This document shows positions 39,084 through 48,998 of a DNA stretch of 64,000 nt, piece by piece. The position numbers and the translations under genes were made by a program. Origin of the DNA: VGTK01 sp046327915 (GTDB taxonomy: Bacteria; Desulfobacterota; Binatia; UBA12015); NCBI GenBank assembly GCA_046327915.1, contig JAXLXO010000009.1, forward strand, positions 62,001 to 126,000. Direction: 5' to 3'. Under the pieces are notes generated by a model that did not search any database, was not told where the DNA came from, and saw nothing but the letters and a program-made list of their open reading frames with translations. Numbering within the stretch: the stretch's first letter is position 1; each line of letters opens with the position of its first letter.

Positions 39084-39442
39084 TGGCCCTTCCCGCTCTT
39101 CCAGCGCCGGTACTTGTCCTCGAAGTCGCGCCGCTGGTCCGGAGACATCTGGCGATACTTCTCGTAGTTCTGCTGGACGCGGGCGCGCTCACCCGGGTCC
39201 ATTCCCCGCCAGCTCTCGTAGCTCCGATCCATGCGCTGCCGGCCCGACTCTGGCAAGCGCTGATACCGCTGCAGATTCTCGAGTGCGCGCTGCCGGTCGT
39301 TGGGGCTCAGATCCTGCCAGCTCTGCACCGGACGCGCGCCGCGCATCGGGCGGGACCACGCCGGCGTCGCGTGCAGCGTCGCGACGACGATCGTCGCGCC
39401 GAGCATCGCCGCCACGATTCGACGGGTCGCGAGCTCCGTCAT
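39080..39442 (-). CDS. DUF3106-type periplasmic protein
   Basis: 120 residues. A signal peptide (residues 1-30, ending TPAWS) is followed by a helical region of three related units: WQDLSPNDRQRALENLQRY, WRGMDPGERARVQQNYEKY and YRQMSPDQRRDFEDKYRRW. This is the DUF3106 pattern often found beside ECF sigma/anti-sigma pairs. A role as a stress-related periplasmic partner, in the manner of Spy/CpxP-type helical proteins, is a guess from context. It starts 13 bases after the anti-sigma gene. Confidence 0.82.
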   Translation of the reverse strand: MTELATRRIVAAMLGATIVVATLHATPAWSRPMRGARPVQSWQDLSPNDRQRALENLQRYQRLPESGRQRMDRSYESWRGMDPGERARVQQNYEKYRQMSPDQRRDFEDKYRRWKSGKGQ

Positions 39443-39455
39443 CGGACCGCGCCCC

Positions 39456-40235
39456 TCAGCCCGCGCCGCCGTCGTCCGGCTGGTCGTCCGCGCCGTGGTC
39501 GGCGAGCACGGCGTCGAGATGGCGCAGCTCCTCGAGCTTCCGGAAGATCGGGTAATTCAGGAACATGTCCGGACGCTCGAGCAGCTCGCGCGGCGGGTCG
39601 AGCTCGTTCACCGCGACGGCCTCCGCCGGCTGCTCCTCCTGCGGCGTCGCGGCGTCCGGAGCGGCCTTCTGATCGGCGCGCCGCGCCACCTGCTCCTTCG
39701 CGGCGGCGTCGTCGGATCCGCTCTTCGCGACGCGCGTCGCCGGGTGCTGCGCCTGCTTCGCGACCACGTCCTTCGCTGCGGGTGCGGACGCGCCCGCTGG
39801 CGCCTTCGCGGTTCGGGCATCGCGCGCTCCGGGCGTACCCACCGGCGGACGCGGCGCGAAGACCAGGAGGGCGAGTCCGGCGGCGAGCGCGAGCCCGGCC
39901 GACGCGCCCGCCCACAGCCAGCGCCGGGGAGCGCGTGGCCGCCGCGACACCGAGCCCGGACGCGTCGCGCCGCTGCGCACTCTCCCCGTGTGCGGCGTCT
40001 CCGGAACATCTGCGACGACGCGATTCCACAGGTCGTCGAATCGCGCCGCCCCGGCCTCGACTCCGGCCACCGCGAAATGCCGCGCGACGATGCGCCGGGT
40101 CGCCTCGAGCTCCGACAGCTCCAGCGTGCACGCCGCGCAGGACGCGAGGTGATGCTCCACCTCCCGCCGCTCGGCTTCCGCCAGCTCTCCGTCGAGCAGG
40201 GCCACGATCGACCCGGTCACCGTCTCGCAGCTCAT
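39456..40235 (-). CDS. Anti-sigma factor with putative zinc finger (zf-HC2 type)
   Basis: 259 residues from ATG 40235, overlapping the sigma-factor stop as ATGA. The N terminus carries the zinc-binding anti-sigma motif with HHLASCAAC (His-x3-Cys-x2-Cys). A single membrane helix lies around residues 112-132 (GASAGLALAAGLALLVF). The rest is an Ala/Lys/Asp-rich low-complexity periplasmic segment with a short conserved-looking end (DMFLNYPIFRKLEELRHLD). It should hold the ECF sigma factor inactive at the membrane until a periplasmic signal releases it. Confidence 0.9.
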   Translation of the reverse strand: MSCETVTGSIVALLDGELAEAERREVEHHLASCAACTLELSELEATRRIVARHFAVAGVEAGAARFDDLWNRVVADVPETPHTGRVRSGATRPGSVSRRPRAPRRWLWAGASAGLALAAGLALLVFAPRPPVGTPGARDARTAKAPAGASAPAAKDVVAKQAQHPATRVAKSGSDDAAAKEQVARRADQKAAPDAATPQEEQPAEAVAVNELDPPRELLERPDMFLNYPIFRKLEELRHLDAVLADHGADDQPDDGGAG

Positions 40236-40822
40236 CGATGATCGTCCTCGAGATACCCCTTCAAACCCGCCTTGAGGCGTTGAGTTGCGCGGAAAATCAG
40301 GCTCTTCACCGCCTGCTCCGAGCACGAGAGGATCTCGCCGATCTGCTGATAGCGGAGCTCCTCCACGCGGCTCAAGACGAGCGCCGTGCGCTGCGCCTCG
40401 GGAAGCTCCCGGATCAGCTCGGCGACGCGCTCCTCGAGCTCGCGCTGCGCGCTGTAGGACTCGCCCTCGCGCGGCAGCGGGTCGCTGGGATCCCACCCCG
40501 GCTCGTCGCCGTCCCGATCGGCGTCGGGGTCGACGCGCGACCGGTAGTCGTGCCGCCGGACCTCGTTCAGGCAAAGATTGTGGGCGATCGTGTAGAGCCA
40601 GGTCGAGAACTTCGCCCGCGGCTCGTAGCGCTCGCGCGTCCGGTAGACCTGCAGGAACACGTCCTGCGTCAGCTCGTCCGCGCGCGCGGACGAGCCCACG
40701 AAGCCCGCCGCGAAGCGCGCCACCGCGCCCGCGTGCTTCTCGAACAGCTGCCGGAAGGCCTCGCGGTCGCCTTCCTGCACGCGAAGCATCAGCGCCGTGT
40801 CGGGATCTGCGCTCGGATCCAA
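40232..40822 (-). CDS. ECF RNA polymerase sigma factor (RpoE family)
   Basis: 196 residues from TTG 40822. Region 2: DREAFRQLFEKHAGAVARFA to DELTQDVFLQVYRTRERYEPRAKFSTWLYTIAHN. An acidic linker follows, then region 4: LPEAQRTALVLSRVEELRYQQIGEILSCSEQAVKSLIFRA. It is first in an operon with anti-sigma, DUF3106 and a secreted protein, so it probably controls an envelope response and its own operon. No clear ECF-type promoter could be assigned in the 107-base divergent gap to the histidine kinase gene. Confidence 0.93.
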   Translation of the reverse strand: MDPSADPDTALMLRVQEGDREAFRQLFEKHAGAVARFAAGFVGSSARADELTQDVFLQVYRTRERYEPRAKFSTWLYTIAHNLCLNEVRRHDYRSRVDPDADRDGDEPGWDPSDPLPREGESYSAQRELEERVAELIRELPEAQRTALVLSRVEELRYQQIGEILSCSEQAVKSLIFRATQRLKAGLKGYLEDDHR

Positions 40823-40929
40823 GTTGGGTAATCCTGATAACCCGCCAGCGGCCCGGAGGTCGCGCGCCGGTACGGCGGTTCGGGTGCCATGGGTTCAGTT
40901 TGCCCCACTCGGATGTATATTGGCGAGCC

Positions 40930-42599
<1,670 letters not shown>

Positions 42600-42603
<4 letters not shown>

Positions 42604-44078
42604 GCGCGCACATCCTGCTGGTCGAGGACGAGGCCAACATGGTGCGGACGCTGAGCCGCATCCTCGAGCGCGCGGGCTACGTCGTCGCGACCGCCGCCAA
42701 CGGGAAAGAGGCCCTCGCCATCCTCGACCGCGACGTGATCGACGTCCTGATCACCGACCTCAACATGCCGGTGATGGACGGCATGGCGCTGTTGCGCGCG
42801 ATGCAGGAGCTGGTGTCGCGCCCGGCGACGGTGGTGCTGACCGGGTACGGGACGATCCAGAGCGCCGTCGACGCGATGAAGCTCGGGGCGTCGGACTACC
42901 TCATCAAGCCGTGCAACCCCGACGAGCTGAAGATCGTCATCGAGCGCCAGCTCGAGCTGCGCTCGCTGCGCCGCGAGGTCACCAACCTCAAGCGCGAAGT
43001 ACAGCGGTACCAGCGCTACGGCGAGATGATCGGCGACGATCCGGCGATGCAGAAGATCTACGGCACGATCGAGACCGTCAGCCGGAACAAGAGCACCGTG
43101 CTCATCACCGGCGCGAGCGGCACCGGCAAGGAGCTCGTCGCGCGCACGCTGCACGACCGCTCGCCGTGGTCCAAGGGCCCGTTCGTCGCGGTGAACTGCG
43201 GCGCGTTCAGCGAGTCGCTGCTCGACAGCCAGCTCTTCGGGCACCGGCGCGGCTCGTTCACCGGTGCGCTCACCGACCAGGAGGGCGTCTTCCAGGCGGC
43301 GACCGGCGGCACGCTGTTCCTCGACGAGGTGTCCGAGATCCCGCTCGCGCTGCAGGGCAAGTTCCTGCGCGCGATCCAGGAGCGCGAGATCGTGCCGCTC
43401 GGCATGACCCGCCCCGTCAAGGTCGACGTTCGCCTGATCGCCGCGAGCAACAAGGACCTGCGCGAGCAGGTGCGTCTCGGCCTGTTCCGCGAGGACCTCT
43501 TCTACCGGCTGAACGTCGTCAACCTCCATCTGCCGCCGCTCGCGGAGCGCCGCGGCGACATCCCGGCGCTGATCGACCACTTCGTCCGGTTCTTCTCGCG
43601 GCAGTACGGCGTGCCGCCGAAGCACATCTCCCCCGATGCGCGCGATCGCCTGATCGCGCACGACTGGCCGGGCAACATCCGGGAGCTGCAGAACACCATC
43701 GAGCGGGCGTTCGCGATCACCACGGGAGACACGATCGAGCTCGAGGACATCGCCGCGGGCCTGCCGCCCGTCGGCGCGGTTCCACCGCGACCGCTCCCGA
43801 AGCCGGCCCTCGAAACCGTCGATGGAGATGGCGCCGGCTGGTCCGACGACGACGAGACTTCGCTCGGCGGCGAGCAGGCGCCCGCCTCGCCCTCGCCAGA
43901 GTCGAGCACGTCGCCACCGGTCGCCGAGCTGCCGGTGATCTCGCTCGAGGAGGCCGAACGGCGCGCGATCGCGGCGGCGCTGCTCCAGTCCCGCGGCAAC
44001 AAGAACGAGGCGGCCCGCATCCTCCACATCGACCGGCAACGGCTGTACCGGAAGATGGAGAAGTATCGTTTGTCGTAA
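42600..44078 (+). CDS. NtrC-family sigma-54-dependent response regulator
   Basis: 492 residues from GTG 42600. Receiver with Asp53 (LITDLNMPVMDG) and Lys in YLIKPC. AAA+ domain: Walker A GASGTGKE, sigma-54-contact loop GSFTGA (the common form is GAFTGA), Walker B GGTLFLDEV, arginine-finger region FREDLFYRLNV. A 70-residue Pro/Ser/Glu-rich linker precedes a Fis-type helix-turn-helix (RGNKNEAARILHIDRQRLYRKM). It activates RNA polymerase with sigma-54 at -24/-12 promoters from upstream palindromic sites. Candidates lie just downstream (44127-44197) and before the exopolysaccharide operon. Confidence 0.95.
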
Positions 44079-44126
44079 CCCGCCGGTAACTTGCGACAGC
44101 CGTGCGTGCGTGCGAAGCGGTGAATT

Positions 44127-44154
44127 GGCACTGAGAGTGCCGCACGGGCAGTGC
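44127..44154. promoter_or_regulatory. Two adjacent palindromes, candidate enhancer sites
   Basis: GGCACT-GAG-AGTGCC (44127-44141) and GCAC-GGGCA-GTGC (44142-44154) stand side by side about 30 bases upstream of a sigma-54-like promoter. The first also has GG-N10-GC spacing with TTGGCAC and could itself be a -24/-12 element. NtrC-type activators bind paired dyads of this kind. Confidence 0.45.
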
Positions 44155-44182
44155 AAAGACCTCCTCGAGAGCGCGATCCACG

Positions 44183-44197
44183 TGGCACGAAAACTGC
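44183..44197 (+). promoter_or_regulatory. Sigma-54 (-24/-12) promoter candidate
   Basis: TGGCACGAAAACTGC matches TGGCACG-N4-TTGC at all but one position, with the required GG-N10-GC spacing. The start point would fall near 44208, only a few bases before the receiver gene's ATG, implying a very short leader or use of the later ATG at 44226. Confidence 0.55.
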
Positions 44198-44213
44198 GGA
44201 ACCTTCAGACCCG

Positions 44214-44615
44214 ATGACCACCTGCATGAAGGTCCTCGTCGCGACCGCCAGCAGCAACCTGCAGAAGCTCATCTGCCGGATGCTGCAACGAAGCGGTTAC
44301 ACCACCGACGAGGTCGACTCCGCCGAGGCCGCGCTCGAGGCCGCCCGCAGCTCCGAGTACAAGGCGGTGGTCACCGACATGCACCTGCCGGACTGCTGCG
44401 GCGCCACCCTGGTGAACCGGATGCGCGAGGCGGGTGTCGCGACGCCGGCGATCCTGCTGGTCGAGGCCGAGACGCCGCGCGTCCGCGAGGCGGCGAGCCT
44501 TCTCGACGCCACCCAGTGCCTGCGCTCCCCGGACCTCGAGCGCCTGGGCGAGGTCATCGCGCTCGCGCGGTCGAGCGCCGCCGCCGACGACGACCCGCAG
44601 CTGCGCGAAGCCTGA
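44214..44615 (+). CDS. Degenerate stand-alone receiver-domain protein
   Basis: 133 residues from ATG 44214; ATG 44226 (MKVLVATASSN) is an equally good start. The fold is that of a CheY-like receiver and the phospho-acceptor Asp55 remains (VVTDMHLPDCCG). The acidic pair that binds Mg2+ is replaced by ATASS, and the Lys of the usual KP motif by Arg (CLRSP). Phosphorylation is therefore doubtful; such pseudo-receivers usually act by protein contact. It lies downstream of the kinase and NtrC-type genes behind a sigma-54-like element, so it may be a target or feedback partner of that pair. Confidence 0.8.
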   Translation: MTTCMKVLVATASSNLQKLICRMLQRSGYTTDEVDSAEAALEAARSSEYKAVVTDMHLPDCCGATLVNRMREAGVATPAILLVEAETPRVREAASLLDATQCLRSPDLERLGEVIALARSSAAADDDPQLREA

Positions 44616-44634
44616 TCCGGACCGCGCGCGCGTC

Positions 44635-45840
44635 TCAGGTCGAGTACGCCGAGTTCAGGTCGACGTAGTCCTTCGACAGGTCGCTGCTGAGCAGACGCGC
44701 CGTGCCCTTGCCCCGGCCGACGACGATGGTCACGTCGAACTCCGGATCGGCCATCACCGCGCGCGCCTTCTCGCGCGCCGGCGCGACACCGGCGCCGCGC
44801 CGGAACACCTCGACGCCGCCGATGCGGATCGAGACCTTCGCCGGGTCGACCGCGACGCCGCTGTAGCCGACGGCGCACGCGATCCGACCCCAGTTCGGAT
44901 CACAGCCGAAGAACGCCGTCTTGACGAGCTGCGAGCTTCCGACCGCACGCACGATGCGCTCGGCGTCGCGATCGCTCGCGGCACCGCGCACGAGGATCTG
45001 CACGGCCTTTGTCGCGCCTTCGCCGTCGAGCGCGACGAGACGCGCGATCTCGCCGGCGACCTCGGCGACCGCGCGCGCGAGCGCCTTGCGCGCAGCACCG
45101 TCGCCGGTGATCGTCGCGTTGCCCGCTGCGCCGCTCGCGAGCAGGAAGAGCGTGTCGTTGGTGCTCGAGTCGCCGTCCACGGTGAGCTCGTTGAACGGAC
45201 GCGCCGCCACCTCGCGAGCGAGCCACGCCGCCGTGCGCCGGTCGACCGCGGCGTCGGTGACGACGTAGACCAGCAGCGTCGCCATGTTCGGCGAGATCAT
45301 CCCGGCGCCCTTGCCGATGCCGGCGACGGTCACCGTCTTGCCCCCGACCCGTGCCTTCGCCGTCGCAACCTTGGGAAAGGCGTCGGTGGTCATGATCGCG
45401 CGTGCGAAACGCCACAGCCCGTCCGGCGTCGCGTCGGCGACGGCGCGCTCGATCCCCGGACCCAGCCGATCCATCGGCAGCTCGACGCCGATCATGCCGG
45501 TCGACGACGGGGCGACCATCGTCGGCGCGATGCCGAGCGCCTTCGCCGCCGTCGCGCACATGCCGCGCGCGTCGGCGAGCCCCTGCCTGCCGGTGCAGGC
45601 GTTGGCGTTGCCGCTGTTGACGATCACCGCCTGCAGCTTGCCGTCCTTCACGCGCTCCCGCCCGACGGTGACCGGCGCCGCGCAGAACGTGTTGCGCGTG
45701 AACACCGCTCCGGCCGCGGCCGGGCGATCCGCGACCACGATGCCGCAATCGGGAAGTCCGCTCTTCTTGACGCCCGCAACCACGCCGCCGAAGCGGAAGC
45801 CGGGAACGAGGATCTCGCGCTCGACGACGTCACGCTTCAC
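44635..45840 (-). CDS. argJ: Bifunctional ornithine acetyltransferase/N-acetylglutamate synthase
   Basis: 401 residues from ATG 45840. The chain is cleaved autocatalytically before the nucleophile Thr188 in GKGAGMISPNMATLL. Other family signatures are VNSGNANACTG, STGMIGVELP, DGDSSTNDT and GCDPNWGRI. It moves the acetyl group from N-acetylornithine to glutamate in arginine biosynthesis (acetyl-cycle). It is a single gene here, with no other arg genes adjacent, converging on the receiver gene. Confidence 0.96.
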   Translation of the reverse strand: MKRDVVEREILVPGFRFGGVVAGVKKSGLPDCGIVVADRPAAAGAVFTRNTFCAAPVTVGRERVKDGKLQAVIVNSGNANACTGRQGLADARGMCATAAKALGIAPTMVAPSSTGMIGVELPMDRLGPGIERAVADATPDGLWRFARAIMTTDAFPKVATAKARVGGKTVTVAGIGKGAGMISPNMATLLVYVVTDAAVDRRTAAWLAREVAARPFNELTVDGDSSTNDTLFLLASGAAGNATITGDGAARKALARAVAEVAGEIARLVALDGEGATKAVQILVRGAASDRDAERIVRAVGSSQLVKTAFFGCDPNWGRIACAVGYSGVAVDPAKVSIRIGGVEVFRRGAGVAPAREKARAVMADPEFDVTIVVGRGKGTARLLSSDLSKDYVDLNSAYST

Positions 45841-46004
45841 GAGCGCACCACCCGCGTTCCCACCGAGTTCGACTTCGCCATTGCGTGAATCGCTCCCCTC
45901 TCCGGCCGATGCCGTGCACGACGCAGGCCGCCTCGCGACCGGCGTGCCGCGGCATCAATACCAGACCGCCCGCGATCGCAAACGCCGGCGCACCGCGCGA
46001 CGAG

Positions 46005-46454
46005 CTACTCGTCGAGCGCGTCGTCCCACGCGGACGCGGCACCCGCCGGAGCCTGACAGAGCACGATCGCGAGCCCGTCGGGATCGCGCACGACGCACGA
46101 GCGCACGCCCGGCGCGTGGTCGGTGAGCGTGCGGTCCTCGATGGTGACGCCGCGGTCGCGCAGCGAGTGCAGCGTGGACGAAAGGTCGTCGACCGCAAGC
46201 GCCAGATGCGCGACCAGCGGCGAGGCCGACGGGGCGACGCCGCGCCGGTGCAGCAGCTGCAGCAGGAAGCCCTCGCGGCGCAGCAGCACCGCGTCGACGT
46301 CGTGCTCGCCCGCTCCGAGGACCATGCCGACGCGCGCGGCGTCCAACGCCTCCTCGTCCACGACCGCGAAGCCGAGAGCGTCGCGATAGAACCCGAGCGC
46401 GCGCTCGAGGTCGCTCACGCCGAGCGCCACGTGCAGCATGCGAACGATCGCCAT
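46005..46454 (-). CDS. VOC/glyoxalase-family protein
   Basis: 149 residues from ATG 46454, with AGGGA 6 bases upstream. Two beta-alpha-beta-beta-beta modules: VRMLHVALGVSDLERALGFYRDALGF, and LVAHLALAVDDLSSTLHSLRDRG, with RDPDGLAIVL closing the second. Metal ligands of glyoxalase I type (His in LHVAL and HLAL, Glu/Asp positions) are partly preserved. Members include lyases, dioxygenases and resistance proteins, so the function stays open. Confidence 0.85.
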   Translation of the reverse strand: MAIVRMLHVALGVSDLERALGFYRDALGFAVVDEEALDAARVGMVLGAGEHDVDAVLLRREGFLLQLLHRRGVAPSASPLVAHLALAVDDLSSTLHSLRDRGVTIEDRTLTDHAPGVRSCVVRDPDGLAIVLCQAPAGAASAWDDALDE

Positions 46455-46532
46455 CCCGGGTCCCTCTGTACCCCATCCGCCGCGGAGCGACACGCCCGGC
46501 GCGAATCCGCGCTTGACGTGCGGCGCCCGGCC

Positions 46533-47135
46533 TCAGAATCCGGGGGGCGGCGTCGGCAGAGCGCCCCGCTCGACGGCGCGCCGGTACTCGTCGAGCAGCG
46601 CGCGCAACGCTGCGATCGGGAAGCCGTTCCACGCGTCCGGCGCGTCGGTGAGTTTCGCCGACGCCGCCTCGGCCTTGCGCAGCGCCGGGGCCCCGCGACC
46701 GCGGGCACCGTGATGCCACGCGACCGCGGCCTGGATGATGCCCTGCAGGATGCGCCGGGGCTCACCGGTCGCCTCACGCCACGGCGGCTCGAGGACCTCG
46801 TGCACCTCGAAGTACAGCGCCGCCGCGAAGAGCACCCGCGCCTGGGCGAGACGCGTCGCGAGATCCTCGCCGCGCGGCACGCGCGCGAGCGCCGCGCGAT
46901 AGCTCAGGAGGACCTCGCGCGCGCGCCGTCGTTGCGCGGGGTCGCCGGCGAGCACCGTGAGGTCGGGCGGAGCTGCGACGTCGCCGTCGCCGTCGAGCGC
47001 CGCGACGTCCCGGAGCGCCGCGCCCACCGCCGCGGCGCCGCCCGGGGCGGCGAGATCCGCGAGCAGGCGGTCGACGAGCGCGTCGCGCACGGCGAGGTTC
47101 AGCGACGAGGGATCGCGCGGCTCTGCATCGGACAC
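46533..47135 (-). CDS. DUF309-domain protein
   Basis: 200 residues from GTG 47135, with GGAGA about 8 bases upstream. The N-terminal 95 residues are unremarkable. The DUF309 domain follows: ALYFEVHEVLEPPWREATGE, then ILQGIIQAAVAWHH with conserved His and Glu. The domain is helical and its function is unknown. It is divergent from lnt across 40 bases. An upstream in-frame extension lacks coding character. Confidence 0.82.
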   Translation of the reverse strand: MSDAEPRDPSSLNLAVRDALVDRLLADLAAPGGAAAVGAALRDVAALDGDGDVAAPPDLTVLAGDPAQRRRAREVLLSYRAALARVPRGEDLATRLAQARVLFAAALYFEVHEVLEPPWREATGEPRRILQGIIQAAVAWHHGARGRGAPALRKAEAASAKLTDAPDAWNGFPIAALRALLDEYRRAVERGALPTPPPGF

Positions 47136-47175
47136 GAGTTTACTCTCCTCGCGGCCATCGGTACCTCGTAGCGCG

Positions 47176-48762
47176 ATGAGCCGCAGCGGCAGCGAAGCAC
47201 GCGCGCCCGGCGACGACACGCTCGCCATGGCGACGGTCGCCGACACGCTCCCGGACGACGCCGCGATCGACGCCGGCTTCTGGTCCGCCATCGGCGCGCG
47301 CCCGCTCGCCGCCGCGCTCGCCATGTGCGTCGGCGCCGCCTTCACCGCGACGCCGTTCCTCGACACGCGCCTGTGGCCGCTCGCCTGGCTCGGGCTGGTG
47401 CCGCTGTTCGGCGTCGCCGCGCGCGCGCGCACGCCACGTCGCGCGGCGCTGCTCGGCCTGCTGATGGGCTTCGTGATCCAGATCATCGGCTTCCACTGGA
47501 TCGTCACGACCATCACGCGCTTCGGCGGCTTCCCGCTGCCCATCGCGCTGTTCTTCTTCTCGGCGCTCGCGCTCTACAGCGCGCTCCCGTTCGCGATCGC
47601 GGCCGGCGTCCTGCGCTGGATCGGGCCGGCGCCGGTCCTGCTCGCGCCCGTTCTCTGGGCGTCGATCGAGTTCCTGTTCCCCGCGCTGTTCCCGTGGCGG
47701 ATCGCGCACTCGCAGCGCGAGGTGACGACCCTGCTGCAGACCGGAGACTTCGGCGGACCGTTCGTGCTGTCGTTCGTGATGGCGTACGTGGCGGCCGGCG
47801 TCGCGCGGCTGCCGCGCGGACGCGCGCTGATCGCGCCGGCGGTCGCGGTGCTCGCGGTCCTGCTCTACGGCGCGTGGCGCATGCCGCAGATCGAACGCGC
47901 CATCGCGGACGCGCCCGCGTTCCGCGTCGGGGTCGTGCAGGGAAATCTGCTGCTCGACGAGAAGCGGCAGCGCGAGCTCTTCGACTCGAACGTCGCGCGC
48001 TACCGCCGGCTGTCGTCCGGCCTCACCCCGCCCCCGGACGTCTTCATCTGGCCGGAGACGGTCGTCGAGTGGGGCATCCCGCTCGAGACGCCGACGCTGC
48101 GCGGCCTCGACCCGTTCCCGAACGCGCCCGCACCACTGCTCTTCGGTGCCGTCGCCTACCGCGACTACGGTCGCCAGATGGAGTGGTTCAACAGCGCGTT
48201 CCTGCGTCGCGCCGACGGCTCGATCGGCGGGCGCTACGACAAGATCGTGCTGATGCCCTTCGGCGAGTTCATTCCGTTCTCGGGCATGTTTCCCGCGCTC
48301 AAGGCGCTGAGCCCCAACACCGGCGACTTCCACGCCGGCGACGGACCGGGTGTCCTGCAGGTCGACGATCGCGCCCGGATCGGCGCGCTGATCTGCTACG
48401 AGGACCTGCTCGCCGGCCACGTCCGGCGAACCGTCGCGATGGGCGCGAACCTGATCGCCGCCATGACCAACGACGCCTGGTTCGGCGACAGCGCGGCGCT
48501 GCACGAGCACGATTCGCTCGCCCTCTGGAGAGCGGTTGAAAACCGCCGATATCTGATTCGTGCAACCAACACCGGATTGTCGTCGGTCACGGACCCGCTC
48601 GGGCGCACCAGCGCCACCTTGCCGAAGCACGAGGCGACGGCTGCGGCGGTCGGGGTCCACCTGCTCGAAATCACCAGCCCCTACCAGCGGTTCGGGGACA
48701 CGTTCGGATGGCTGTGTGTGGCAGCGGCGGTGTCTCTTTTGATATGGTGTCGCCGCCCCTGA
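47176..48762 (+). CDS. lnt: Apolipoprotein N-acyltransferase
   Basis: 528 residues from ATG 47176; a second ATG (MATVADT) lies 17 codons in. N-terminal membrane bundle of about six helices, then a nitrilase-fold domain with the Glu-Lys-Cys triad: Glu in WPETVVEW, Lys in YDKIVLMPFGEFIPF, Cys in ICYEDL. A last membrane helix closes the protein (TFGWLCVAAAVSLLIW). It adds the third acyl chain to lipoproteins in diderm bacteria, the precondition for Lol transport. It stands immediately upstream of the exopolysaccharide operon, but the intervening region has its own control elements. Confidence 0.95.
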   Translation: MSRSGSEARAPGDDTLAMATVADTLPDDAAIDAGFWSAIGARPLAAALAMCVGAAFTATPFLDTRLWPLAWLGLVPLFGVAARARTPRRAALLGLLMGFVIQIIGFHWIVTTITRFGGFPLPIALFFFSALALYSALPFAIAAGVLRWIGPAPVLLAPVLWASIEFLFPALFPWRIAHSQREVTTLLQTGDFGGPFVLSFVMAYVAAGVARLPRGRALIAPAVAVLAVLLYGAWRMPQIERAIADAPAFRVGVVQGNLLLDEKRQRELFDSNVARYRRLSSGLTPPPDVFIWPETVVEWGIPLETPTLRGLDPFPNAPAPLLFGAVAYRDYGRQMEWFNSAFLRRADGSIGGRYDKIVLMPFGEFIPFSGMFPALKALSPNTGDFHAGDGPGVLQVDDRARIGALICYEDLLAGHVRRTVAMGANLIAAMTNDAWFGDSAALHEHDSLALWRAVENRRYLIRATNTGLSSVTDPLGRTSATLPKHEATAAAVGVHLLEITSPYQRFGDTFGWLCVAAAVSLLIWCRRP

Positions 48763-48780
48763 TCGTGCACTCGTGCACGA
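48763..48780. promoter_or_regulatory. 7+7 base palindrome upstream of the exopolysaccharide operon
   Basis: TCGTGCA-CTCG-TGCACGA directly after the lnt stop, with no T run, so it is not an intrinsic terminator. It lies about 50 bases upstream of a sigma-54-like element, a usual distance for an activator site. GTGC/GCAC half-sites recur in the palindromes at 44127-44154. Confidence 0.45.
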
Positions 48781-48827
48781 AGTTGCATCCCGGTGGTCGG
48801 TAACCCTCCGGCTGCTCTACGGAACTT

Positions 48828-48844
48828 CTGGCGCTCAAATTGCT
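48828..48844 (+). promoter_or_regulatory. Sigma-54 (-24/-12) promoter candidate of the exopolysaccharide operon
   Basis: CTGGCGCTCAAATTGCT fits YTGGCACG-N4-TTGCW except at two positions, with exact GG-N10-GC spacing and a perfect TTGCT. A start near 48855 gives a leader of about 145 bases before the first gene at 48999. Confidence 0.5.
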
Positions 48845-48998
48845 CCCCGCCGTCGCGGTCTTGCTCGCGGCGATCCTCGCTCTCGACGTCGGACAGCTTC
48901 CTGAAGCCACGGGTTCCCGGCCGGCGACGGCCACCTGCCGCGGTGCGGAGAAAAGCCCTGCGGAATTTTGAGAAGCGTCACGAGGCGGCGAGAGACGA

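Noticed and set aside
40874..40889. TGGCAC with GG-N10-GC spacing upstream of the ECF sigma gene (minus strand)
   Set aside because: The -12 part reads CCGCC instead of TTGC; such spacing arises by chance in GC-rich DNA, and ECF genes are usually autoregulated by another promoter type.
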